DNA from: Candidatus Heimdallarchaeota archaeon
Lineage (GTDB): Archaea; Asgardarchaeota; Heimdallarchaeia; Heimdallarchaeales; Kariarchaeaceae
DNA length: 9,483 bases
Direction: 5' to 3'
NCBI GenBank assembly: GCA_015522385.1
Contig: WAMJ01000231.1
Coordinates: forward strand, 1-9,483
Positions 1 to 6,216 of the stretch are shown here, piece by piece. The position numbers were made by a program, and so were the translations under genes. A model generated the notes under the pieces. That model ran no database searches. It was given only the letters and a program-made list of their open reading frames with translations, and was not told the DNA's origin. Numbering within the stretch: the first letter of the stretch is position 1; each line of letters starts with the position of its first letter.

Positions 1-2297
1 TTATCAAACAGGGAGATCGAGTACCGGCAGATGCAAGGCTCATCGAGTCAATCAACCTCAGAACAGAGGAGGCTCAACTCACGGGTGAGAGTCTCGAAGT
101 CCAGAAGTCCTCCTTCACCAAGGTACAGCCCAATGCACCCCTTGGTGATCAGGTGAACCTTCTCTTCATGGGGACACATGTCGTATCTGGAAGGGGAAAA
201 GCAGTTGTGGTTCGGACAGGTATGCAGACAGAGATGGGTAAAATTGCGGAGAATGTGCAAGAGATTGAGAAGGAGCCCACACCCACTCAAGTAAAACTTG
301 ACGAATTCAGCAAAAGGCTATCCTATGTCATTTTGGGCATGATGGCCCTCATGGTCCTTTGGGGTGTAGTCGTGGCTAACTACGAATTCGAAGTGATTCT
401 ACTGATTGCAGTCACCCTTGCAGTGGCCGCAATACCGGAGGGATTGGTTATTGTCGTCACGTTAGCCCTAGCCCTTGGTGTCCAGCGAATGGCCAAGAAG
501 AATGCAATTGTAAAGAAATTACCTGCTGTAGAGTCTCTTGGTTCTGTTACGACAATCTGCACAGACAAGACAGGAACCCTCACTATTAATCAGATGACAG
601 TGAAAAAGGTCGTTACCTTCAATCCTCAAGGAGACCATCACTTCACCGTGTTCTCCCCAGAGGATATCAAAGGAGAGAGGAGGCTTGAGCAGAGAAACAT
701 CGAGATGCTGTACAAGAGTGCAGCGCTTTGCAATAACTCTGTCCTTGACGACCACAGAGAGTTCGGCAATCCCACAGAGCTTGCCCTCCTCAGAGCTGTA
801 GACGAGATAGGTATGGATAGGAAGAATCTCTCGAAGAAGTACCGCCGTATAGACGAGATCCCGTTTGACAGTGAGAGGAAACGAATGACAGTCATGGTCG
901 AAAATGGTGACACAAAAATCTCTTTCACAAAAGGAGCGCCAGATGTCCTTCTACAGATGGCGAAAAGTGTCGACTTGGGAGATGGTTCGACTGAATTAAC
1001 CGATGCAATAAGAGAGGAGATTCAGGCGGAGATTGACCTTCTTGCCAATGAAGCCCTAAGGGTATTAGCATTCGGATACTATGAGCTCAAAGCATCATCG
1101 TACAACATCTATGAGTTCGAACAGAAACTCGTACTCACCGGACTTATGGGAATGATCGATCCACCAAAACCAGGAGTTAAAGAGGCAGTTGCAGACTGTA
1201 GGACTGCTGGAATCAATGTCATTATGGTGACAGGAGATCATATAAATACCGCTGTTGCCATAGGAAGAGAGATTGGTATTGCAGATGACAACTCGATCGC
1301 AATTAACGGTATTCAGCTCGACGAGATGAGTGATGATGAACTTGAAGAAGAGATTGATAAGATATCGGTATTTGCGAGAATCTCGCCCACTCATAAGCTT
1401 AGAATCGTTAGAGCCTTAAAGAATAAAGGTCATATCGTAGCGATGACAGGTGATGGGGTAAATGACGCACCAGCACTAAAGGGTGCAGATATTGGGATAG
1501 CAATGGGTTCAGGGACTGATGTCACCAAAGAGACTGCAGAAATGGTCTTGGAAGATGATAACTTCACCACGATCGTAAGCGCAGTTAAGGAAGGGAGAGG
1601 AATATACGACAACATGACCAAGTTCATCAGATACATGTTGTCATCCAACACCGCAGAGATCTTCACCATCTTTGTCGGGATCATGCTAGGCCTGCCCACA
1701 CCTTTAATCCCGGTACAAATACTCTGGGTCAATCTTGTCACAGACGGAGTACCAGCAATTGCACTCGGTGTGGATCCAACATCGGATGACATCATGTTGA
1801 GGAAACCAAGGGATCCAAAAGAGAATCTCCTTGCCAAGTCAAGAATGAGTTATATCTTTCTCATAGGATTATGGTTGTCAATCATCACCCTTGGATCGTA
1901 CTATCTCTTCTATGCTACCCCAATTTTTGGGGTTCAAGGAGATCTCTTCAAGGCTCGAACAATCGCATTCACCATTCTCGCTACTGCCCAGTTTGTCAAT
2001 GCTATGGCAGTGAGGGAGAGCCACCTCTCCATCCTCAATGCCAACGCTGTTAAGAACAAGACATTGCTCTATACGATTATAATCTCAATTTTGTTACAGA
2101 TTATTGTGGTTCAAGGAGATGATATCTGGCAGATGATGACGAATCAGGAAACAGACATCATTCACACACTCTTCGAGACGGTACCCCTAAGTTATACGGA
2201 ATGGGGATGGGTCGTAATCATGTCCCTCTCACTACTGGCATTCTCTGAGGTCATGAAGTTCATCAAAAGAAACACTAAGTACAAGAACATATTCTAG
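1..2297 (+). CDS. P2A-type (SERCA/PMR1-like) calcium-transporting P-type ATPase, 5' end missing
   Basis: Membrane pump that couples ATP hydrolysis to cation export, most likely Ca2+. The frame is open from base 3, so the gene starts outside the window; 764 residues are visible of the roughly 850-950 usual in the family, and M1/M2 are missing. Visible in order: actuator TGES (residues 27-30), M3, M4 with VAAIPEGL (Glu146), phosphorylation motif DKTGT (Asp188), nucleotide-binding KGAPD (Lys310), TGDGVNDAP hinge (Asp484), then M5-M10. Calcium ligands known from SERCA site II are present: M4 backbone residues and Glu146, M6 Asn577 and Asp581. M5 Asn549/Glu552 and M6 Thr580 are also kept. The position matching SERCA Glu908 in M8 is Gln663, as I recall for bacterial PMR1-like pumps, which suggests one Ca2+ per cycle. 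Family and motifs are certain; ion choice is inferred. It converges on the SDR gene and shares its stop palindrome. Confidence 0.95.
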   Translation, partial: IKQGDRVPADARLIESINLRTEEAQLTGESLEVQKSSFTKVQPNAPLGDQVNLLFMGTHVVSGRGKAVVVRTGMQTEMGKIAENVQEIEKEPTPTQVKLDEFSKRLSYVILGMMALMVLWGVVVANYEFEVILLIAVTLAVAAIPEGLVIVVTLALALGVQRMAKKNAIVKKLPAVESLGSVTTICTDKTGTLTINQMTVKKVVTFNPQGDHHFTVFSPEDIKGERRLEQRNIEMLYKSAALCNNSVLDDHREFGNPTELALLRAVDEIGMDRKNLSKKYRRIDEIPFDSERKRMTVMVENGDTKISFTKGAPDVLLQMAKSVDLGDGSTELTDAIREEIQAEIDLLANEALRVLAFGYYELKASSYNIYEFEQKLVLTGLMGMIDPPKPGVKEAVADCRTAGINVIMVTGDHINTAVAIGREIGIADDNSIAINGIQLDEMSDDELEEEIDKISVFARISPTHKLRIVRALKNKGHIVAMTGDGVNDAPALKGADIGIAMGSGTDVTKETAEMVLEDDNFTTIVSAVKEGRGIYDNMTKFIRYMLSSNTAEIFTIFVGIMLGLPTPLIPVQILWVNLVTDGVPAIALGVDPTSDDIMLRKPRDPKENLLAKSRMSYIFLIGLWLSIITLGSYYLFYATPIFGVQGDLFKARTIAFTILATAQFVNAMAVRESHLSILNANAVKNKTLLYTIIISILLQIIVVQGDDIWQMMTNQETDIIHTLFETVPLSYTEWGWVVIMSLSLLAFSEVMKFIKRNTKYKNIF
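2294..2297. other. CTAG palindrome giving stop codons to two convergent genes
   Basis: Bases 2295-2297 are the TAG stop of the ATPase on the + strand. Bases 2296-2294 read TAG on the - strand and end the SDR gene. The genes therefore overlap tail to tail by 4 bp with no intergenic spacer, so each transcript must end inside the other's coding region. Confidence 0.95.
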
Positions 2298-3211
2298 AGT
2301 GTCTCAATAATAGATACAAGTTCTTCAAAGATTGATTTTTTCGTATAATCAGGAACCCATGAGAGCTCGGTTTCAGCCAGTGACAGGTCAAACTCTACCG
2401 AGTTATTGAATCCGATAAGATAAGGATTAAGGTTTCTGAGTGGGTTGCCCATGAGCCACTCAGGTATCCTAAGTTTCCACCTATCATCACCACTCCCCAT
2501 GGTATAAGCTTCATAAAGTTCGTCACAGGAAAGGTAGTCTCCAATTGCATTTATTGTGACTGTCTCATGGAGTTCATGGGACAGTGAGGTAATGATATAG
2601 TCAAGGAGATCGCTTTCATGCAGAAAAGCGTATCTCATATCCGTACACCTTGGAACCACTCTCCGTGAGAATATCCTCTTGAGATGAACCCCTACCTCAC
2701 CAGTAGATGGTCCGATGATCGATGGTAATCTCATGATAATCGATACAGTTTTGTCAGATTTAATCAACAGGTTCTCCGCTAATCTCTTGGTTCTCGAATA
2801 GATATCCGATGGTTTTGTTTCTGTACCCTCGTGAACCACACCTGATGAAACGTTATACACACCCAATGTAGAGGGGAAAATAACCACCGTACCCTCAGAT
2901 AGTGTAGATATAAGCCTTTTAGTTCCGTCGACATTGTGCTGAATGAGCTCATGTTCAGATCCAAACTTGAGATCATCAAGGTGTATGACGCAGTCAATTC
3001 CCTTTATCGAATTACCATAGGTCTGTATGTCTTTTACATCGCCCTCAATTATCTTACCACCAAGATTGAACAACCTCTCGATGTGAATGTTACGATTCTC
3101 TGTATTGACCAAACAAGTCACATCCAGATTCTGTGCTCTCAAGGTTTTGATTATCGAAACACCGAGAGGAGTAGCAGCACCTGTGACGAAACATGAAGAG
3201 ATAGGGGACAA
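2294..3211 (-). CDS. extended short-chain dehydrogenase/reductase (NAD-dependent epimerase/dehydratase-like)
   Basis: A 305-residue cytosolic Rossmann enzyme of the extended SDR type, the family of nucleotide-sugar epimerases, dehydratases and 3-beta-HSD-like enzymes. The N-terminus has the dinucleotide motif TGAATPLG (10-17), where the second of the three usual glycines is Thr. An Asp in EGDVKD (Asp58) fits the adenine-ring contact. The catalytic set is present: Ser/Thr at 114-115 in PSTLGVY, and YSRTK with Tyr138 and Lys142. The C-terminal half is the variable substrate lobe, ending in the usual Leu-Ala-x-x-Glu-Leu then Trp-x-Pro pattern; the substrate cannot be read from it. No signal peptide or membrane segment is seen. 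The start is TTG at 3211, chosen because a TATA-like box lies about 26 nt upstream (leaderless) and I see no ATG or GTG in frame between. It follows the RpoH-like gene by 59 bp on the same strand but has its own promoter. Confidence 0.88.
   Translation of the reverse strand: MSPISSCFVTGAATPLGVSIIKTLRAQNLDVTCLVNTENRNIHIERLFNLGGKIIEGDVKDIQTYGNSIKGIDCVIHLDDLKFGSEHELIQHNVDGTKRLISTLSEGTVVIFPSTLGVYNVSSGVVHEGTETKPSDIYSRTKRLAENLLIKSDKTVSIIMRLPSIIGPSTGEVGVHLKRIFSRRVVPRCTDMRYAFLHESDLLDYIITSLSHELHETVTINAIGDYLSCDELYEAYTMGSGDDRWKLRIPEWLMGNPLRNLNPYLIGFNNSVEFDLSLAETELSWVPDYTKKSIFEELVSIIETL
2336..2341 (+). terminator. possible oligo-T terminator for the ATPase gene
   Basis: A run of six T on the + strand lies about 38 nt after the ATPase stop codon, within the antisense of the SDR 3' end. 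Archaeal intrinsic termination can occur at short U-tracts without a strong hairpin, and I see no hairpin in front. It is the only clear T-run just downstream of the gene; the assignment is tentative. Confidence 0.3.
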
Positions 3212-3232
3212 TTCAAGCCAAATTTCGTACCT

Positions 3233-3248
3233 GTATATATTAAATTAG
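3233..3248 (-). promoter_or_regulatory. BRE/TATA promoter of the SDR gene
   Basis: On the - strand the sequence reads CTAATTTAATATATAC. The TATA-like centre is about 26-27 nt upstream of the TTG at 3211, so transcription would begin at or next to the start codon, giving a leaderless message. The CTAA at its upstream edge is 37 nt before the start, almost the same spacing as CTAAACT before mutS and mutL. Confidence 0.65.
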
Positions 3249-3250
3249 AG

Positions 3251-3270
3251 TCAACAGTACATACTGTTGA
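3251..3270. repeat. perfect 9-bp inverted repeat between the RpoH-like stop codon and the SDR promoter
   Basis: Arms TCAACAGTA (3251-3259) and TACTGTTGA (3262-3270) are exact reverse complements separated by CA. The element begins directly after the TGA stop of the RpoH-like gene and ends 2 bp before the SDR BRE/TATA box. It could be an operator for a dimeric regulator of the SDR gene, or an RNA hairpin at the 3' end of the RpoH-like mRNA. A U-run after it is lacking, which slightly favours the operator reading. Confidence 0.6.
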
Positions 3271-4680
3271 TCAATCCGTATCATCTTCCTCACCAATAGC
3301 TCTTCGGTGAGGTTTACGGATGACTAATCGGTAGGAATAATTATCATTCCCCCTGTCGATCTTTATTACATTCCCAACCTTGGCGTCAATCATGACAACA
3401 GCTGGATCGTCCTCGTAGATCTTGGGGAGCTGATGGAGTTTGCAGTTGTACGTACGTAGGACATTCCTTATCTCAGCAGTGGGTATGACTATATGATCTG
3501 GCACAAGCATGTGGTTGAATATGTTGAACACCGGATGGTTCTTTCTGAGAGCCGATATTTTGAGAATCCTGCACTCGCGGTTAGCGGTGTAGGTGAACCT
3601 CTTAATGGCAATAATCATCCCGTTGGAGATATCAAGTTCATTCATCTGCTCGTAGAACCCTCTGACAGTTGCGACCCTAACGACCTCGTCTGTAGGAATT
3701 AGCGCCATTATCTTATCATCATCCCGCTCGGCTATGATATAGGCTCCAAGTTTCTCGCTACCTGCTACTAGCTTCTCATACCTCTTGTCAGACTCATTGA
3801 TGATATGATATCCTCTGTACGTGAGGATTTCCTTCGCTCCACTGACAAGCCTGAGGACAAGTTCCTGAGTGAGGGGATCACCCTCTCCCTCCTGCTCCTG
3901 TTTCAGTGAGATCGTGATGATCTTAGCTTCCTCAGCTGTCTTCTTGGCTGCAGGTGTAAATTTGTCACGCCCAATAAGACCGTAGGTGATATTGGTGGGG
4001 TCGGTTACTTCTCCGACAAAGTTCCTGACCTCCTTGACTCCGACATTCTTCTTGTCGATTGTCCTGTATACTGCGAGTAGTGACTTGTTGGATGAATATC
4101 CCTTTACATCAGTGATCAAGACATCTTCAGTCTCGATGGTTGCAGTCTTGATGATCTCTGGCTCTACCCTCTGTACAAGCTTGACTGCATGTGAGAGGAG
4201 GTCTGATTCGGCCACTTTGGACATATCGGTGTCATCTTTAATGTCAACTTCTTTGACCTCTACTTTCTCTTTTTTCTTCTTTCTCCTCTTGGTCTTGGAG
4301 GTCTTTATTCCCTCGAAATTCTTATAGATAGTGATTTTATTCTCCTTGAGCTTTCTCTTCCCTGCAGAGGTGGTTTGCTCCTCGGAAATTAGTATCATAT
4401 CAACCTTCTGGGTTTGCTTCCTCTCAATAAGCTTGTCCACGTCGTGGATGTATGCTCTGTTCTTCCCGAAGTACCAGACGATACCAGCTAGCTGGTTACT
4501 GTCATTGAACACCTTAACCTCGAGGTAGATCCTCTTCTCCTTTTTCCCCGCTTTATCCCCCTTTTCAGAGTACTTCTCTACATAGTCAATTCTCCCACTG
4601 GAGAGTTTGAAAAGAGAAAGAATTTTATCTTGGTTCTCGGTAACTTCCTTTACCAAGATGGACTCATTTACTGTAACCAT
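3271..4680 (-). CDS. expanded RpoH/Rpb5-like RNA polymerase subunit with three restriction-endonuclease-like modules
   Basis: A 469-residue protein whose C-terminus (about 386-456) is the RpoH/Rpb5 assembly domain: LVPDH (392-396), LPKIYEDDP (418-426), final YRLVIRK. Archaeal RpoH is normally only ~75-85 residues. The domain before it (about 273-380) follows the eukaryotic Rpb5 N-terminal jaw as I remember it: RGY (289-291), an acidic DDD turn, VRGFYEQM (339-346), then a hydrophobic strand and Thr363-x-x-Ala. The jaw has a restriction-endonuclease-like fold in SCOP. Two more modules repeat this pattern: residues ~13-121, ending VDMILIS...T..A, and ~161-260, with VGVKEVRNFVGE and GLIGRDKFTPAA. 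Only the first keeps an E-x-K triplet (Glu54, Lys56); the others look catalytically dead. A Lys/Arg-rich linker (126-139) joins modules 1 and 2, and the tail is acidic. In the RpoH domain the usual SxTAG loop before YRLV is replaced by a shorter RGNDN. ATG at 4680 is preferred over GTG at 4686 because GAGGTTGA is well spaced from it. Domain identity is strong; function as core subunit or paralogue is open. Confidence 0.85.
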   Translation of the reverse strand: MVTVNESILVKEVTENQDKILSLFKLSSGRIDYVEKYSEKGDKAGKKEKRIYLEVKVFNDSNQLAGIVWYFGKNRAYIHDVDKLIERKQTQKVDMILISEEQTTSAGKRKLKENKITIYKNFEGIKTSKTKRRKKKKEKVEVKEVDIKDDTDMSKVAESDLLSHAVKLVQRVEPEIIKTATIETEDVLITDVKGYSSNKSLLAVYRTIDKKNVGVKEVRNFVGEVTDPTNITYGLIGRDKFTPAAKKTAEEAKIITISLKQEQEGEGDPLTQELVLRLVSGAKEILTYRGYHIINESDKRYEKLVAGSEKLGAYIIAERDDDKIMALIPTDEVVRVATVRGFYEQMNELDISNGMIIAIKRFTYTANRECRILKISALRKNHPVFNIFNHMLVPDHIVIPTAEIRNVLRTYNCKLHQLPKIYEDDPAVVMIDAKVGNVIKIDRGNDNYSYRLVIRKPHRRAIGEEDDTD

Positions 4681-4686
4681 CGGCAC

Positions 4687-4694
4687 TCAACCTC
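4687..4694 (-). promoter_or_regulatory. Shine-Dalgarno-like site that decides the RpoH-like start
   Basis: The - strand reads GAGGTTGA, a near match to the archaeal ribosome-binding consensus GAGGTGA. The GAGGTT core ends 8 nt before ATG at 4680 but only 2 nt before GTG at 4686, so the ATG is the likelier start. It is the only convincing ribosome-binding site seen upstream of a gene in this window. Confidence 0.55.
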
Positions 4695-4709
4695 GGTACT
4701 TGAAGTACC
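4695..4709. repeat. 15-bp perfect palindrome next to the RpoH-like ribosome-binding site
   Basis: GGTACTT and AAGTACC flank a single central base. On the - strand it abuts the GAGGTT site directly and lies within the predicted 5' leader of the RpoH-like mRNA. As RNA it could form a 5-bp stem with a 5-nt loop; as DNA it could bind a dimeric repressor just downstream of the transcription start. Confidence 0.55.
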
Positions 4710-4730
4710 TATTCCGATTGAGAACTGATC

Positions 4731-4804
4731 GAATTTAACTGCTACGATATATTTGAACCTCTGAAAGCTGGAAGAAAAAATGGTGAAAACCATCAGTTAA
4801 GTTC
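4731..4804. repeat. imperfect inverted repeat in the divergent intergenic region
   Basis: GAATTTAACTG (4731-4741) and CAGTTAAGTTC (4794-4804) are reverse complements at 10 of 11 positions, with centres 63 bp apart. One copy is close to the RpoH-like transcription start and the other lies upstream of the HEAT-gene TATA box. Paired operator half-sites are possible, but AT-rich matches like this also arise by chance. Confidence 0.25.
4747..4754 (-). promoter_or_regulatory. TATA-like box of the RpoH-like gene
   Basis: The - strand reads AAATATAT, followed by an interval with no better box. Initiation about 25 nt downstream would fall near 4724, leaving a leader of about 40-45 nt that carries the palindrome and the ribosome-binding site. 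The weak alternative TTAAAT (4733-4738) would also give a leadered message. Confidence 0.45.
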
Positions 4805-4823
4805 CATCCTTCTCCATTTCCAC

Positions 4824-4840
4824 GAAAAATACTTTATAAT
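4824..4840 (+). promoter_or_regulatory. BRE/TATA promoter of the HEAT gene and repair cluster
   Basis: GAAAAATACTTTATAAT has an A-rich BRE-like part followed by ACTTTATAA, centred about 26 nt before the GTG at 4862. This places transcription initiation at the start codon and supports a leaderless message. It is the strongest TATA match in the window. Confidence 0.7.
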
Positions 4841-4861
4841 TACAAAGCTATAGGTAAGTCT

Positions 4862-5251
4862 GTGAGTAGTGAGATTGACACATTGATCAGGCAAATTGAC
4901 GAGGGTACTGAGAACCAACGTCGAAATGCAGCGATGAGAATGGGGAGGATTAGAACCCCAAAGTGTGTACCTCCATTGATAAGAACCCTCAAGGATCCCA
5001 GTAGGCTGGTCAGGGTAGCCGCGATACAGTCACTCTCATGGATTCAAGACGACCAGATGATCCCACCATTGATAGACGTCGTGAAGCATGATACCAGTGA
5101 TCTCGTAAGGAAGAACGCTCTTGAAGTGCTGGCAAGGAGAGACTTCCAATCACATCCAGAGATCAGGCAACTCTTCGAGGAGCTGGTACACTCACACTAC
5201 AACGGAGAAATTAGAGAGATTATAGAAAGCACTTTAAAGAAATACAGCTAA
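4862..5251 (+). CDS. small HEAT-repeat protein
   Basis: A 129-residue soluble alpha-helical protein built almost wholly of HEAT-like (PBS-lyase-type) repeats, a fold used as a protein-protein or protein-nucleic acid scaffold. Three repeats can be read: residues ~16-45 (RNAAMRMGRI...VPPLIRTLKD), ~46-76 (DPSRLVRVAAIQSL...IPPLIDVVK) and ~79-109 (SDLVRKNALEVLARR...). Each has the Val-Arg-x-x-Ala helix and a Pro-Pro-Leu-Ile second helix in the first two. No catalytic motif, membrane segment or signal is visible. The GTG start is fixed by a TATA box at leaderless distance. The DUF2797 gene begins 8 nt after its stop, so the two are probably co-transcribed, and a role as adaptor for the downstream repair proteins is a reasonable guess from position only. 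Partner and function are unknown. Confidence 0.85.
   Translation: MSSEIDTLIRQIDEGTENQRRNAAMRMGRIRTPKCVPPLIRTLKDPSRLVRVAAIQSLSWIQDDQMIPPLIDVVKHDTSDLVRKNALEVLARRDFQSHPEIRQLFEELVHSHYNGEIREIIESTLKKYS
5231..5239 (+). promoter_or_regulatory. TATA-like box inside the HEAT gene, upstream of the DUF2797 gene
   Basis: ACTTTAAAG in the last codons of the HEAT gene begins 29 nt before the GTG at 5260. It matches the boxes before the HEAT gene (ACTTTATAA) and mutS (ACTTTTAAG). No ribosome-binding site is visible before 5260, so an extra leaderless transcript starting here is plausible. Coding constraint could also produce the match (Thr-Leu-Lys codons). Confidence 0.4.
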
Positions 5252-5259
5252 GTTCACGA

Positions 5260-6174
5260 GTGAAATATCTGGTCTCTAAGCTACAATGGACCTTGAATCC
5301 AGTCAAGCCCTTAGTCTATTACACTGACTTGCAGTCTGGAGAAGTAATTAAAAAGGAACTCAAGGTTGGAGAGATGTTCGGAATACGCGTAGGTAGAGGC
5401 AAGTTTTGTGTTGGAAGTGAAACAGATAAGGGTTGGGTGTCCTGCATGCAAACGACTGGTGATGAAAAACCAAGGGTAGTCTTCAAAGGAGTCCAGTGCA
5501 ACACATGCAGTGGAGTTGACATGTTTGCCTGCCGAAGGACATGTACAGGGAATGTTTGCTTCCCTTCATCACCCGTGGTGAAGGACTATTGTCAACCACC
5601 AAGGACAGCAGTCTACCTAACAGAGGTTGGTAGAGTATTCAAGGTAGGCGTCTCCATGAGCTACCTCAGGAGGTGGATTGAACAGGGAAGCGACTACGGA
5701 TACCTTGTAGCCATGCTTCCAGGACTAGAAGCGAGAGCAGTAGAGCAGATGGTCTCCAAGGAGCTGGGAATTAAACAGCAGGTGGGAAGTAAGAGGAAGT
5801 TTGAGTCATTTAAGCAGAGGTCCCCAGAAGAGTTCAAGATGATGCTGGAGGAGAACCTGCAATCGGTCAAGTCCATATTTGAGGAAGTAGTGGCAAGATC
5901 TGGGGTGGATGGAGAGTTTTTTGGGGATGGTCCTCTTGTTGATCTTGGAAAGTACTACGGAAAAATAGACATGGTTGATCGCCTGCAGGAATTTGAGGTA
6001 ATAGAGGGGGCGGAGTTCGGTGGAGAGATCGTCGGGGTAAAGGGAGCTTACCTCGTGGTAAAATCGGGGATGTACTATTTTGCAGTGTCAATGAAGAAAA
6101 TCGCAGGATGGGAAGTTGAATTCGTGGAGAACGCAAAGAACAAGGGGCAAGCCAGCCTCGACGAGTGGTTCTGA
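5260..6174 (+). CDS. DUF2797-type protein with Cys cluster, GIY-YIG-like core and C-terminal PIP box
   Basis: A 304-residue protein with the layout I associate with DUF2797. A cysteine cluster (Cys80-x2-Cys83-x7-Cys91-x3-Cys95-x4-Cys100, plus Cys111) probably binds zinc. Residues ~117-170 resemble a GIY-YIG-type core: AVYL (Tyr119), FKVGVS (Gly130), RRWIEQG (Arg137/138), then an Ala/Glu-rich helix with Glu157 or Glu162 where the family has its metal-binding Glu. The second Tyr of GIY-YIG is Phe127 or shifted, so activity is uncertain. A C-terminal beta-rich region contains GVKGAYLVV (259-267). The last eight residues, QASLDEWF (Gln297, Leu300, Trp303, Phe304), fit the PCNA-interacting consensus Q-x-x-h-x-x-a-a, in the terminal position used by archaeal FEN1. 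The protein is thus predicted to act at the sliding clamp. It starts with GTG 8 nt after the HEAT gene and lies 42 bp before mutS. Nuclease function and a role in mismatch repair are inference. Confidence 0.8.
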   Translation: MKYLVSKLQWTLNPVKPLVYYTDLQSGEVIKKELKVGEMFGIRVGRGKFCVGSETDKGWVSCMQTTGDEKPRVVFKGVQCNTCSGVDMFACRRTCTGNVCFPSSPVVKDYCQPPRTAVYLTEVGRVFKVGVSMSYLRRWIEQGSDYGYLVAMLPGLEARAVEQMVSKELGIKQQVGSKRKFESFKQRSPEEFKMMLEENLQSVKSIFEEVVARSGVDGEFFGDGPLVDLGKYYGKIDMVDRLQEFEVIEGAEFGGEIVGVKGAYLVVKSGMYYFAVSMKKIAGWEVEFVENAKNKGQASLDEWF

Positions 6175-6178
6175 GTAT

Positions 6179-6191
6179 CTAAACTTTTAAG
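6179..6191 (+). promoter_or_regulatory. BRE/TATA promoter of mutS
   Basis: CTAAACTTTTAAG occupies the 42-bp gap between the DUF2797 stop and mutS. Its first base is exactly 38 nt before the ATG at 6217, so initiation about 25 nt after the TATA centre would give a leader of only a few nucleotides. Confidence 0.6.
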
Positions 6192-6216
6192 CACAGAAGA
6201 TCGAGAAATTATTGCG

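Noticed and set aside
153..2297. ATPase gene starting at the GTG at 153
   Set aside because: The same frame is open to the left edge and encodes conserved actuator-domain sequence including TGES (81-92), so the gene is truncated by the window rather than starting there.
3986..4327. 113-codon + strand reading frame opposite the RpoH-like gene
   Set aside because: It is a low-complexity Ser/Thr/Phe-rich antisense of the Lys/Glu-rich region of the real gene, with no recognisable domain or promoter.
4780..4800. Six-codon ORF and small hairpin (ATGGT-GAAA-ACCAT) in the divergent intergenic region
   Set aside because: The stem is only 5 bp, it lies upstream of the HEAT promoter so is probably not in that transcript, and the peptide (MVKTIS) is too short to support as a gene.
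5260..6174. Reading the DUF2797 protein as UvrC or as Nre (DUF650/651)
   Set aside because: It lacks the UvrC UVR and RNase H-like domains and its length is one third. Nre proteins also end in a PIP motif, but the Cys cluster and GVKGAYL region fit DUF2797 better.
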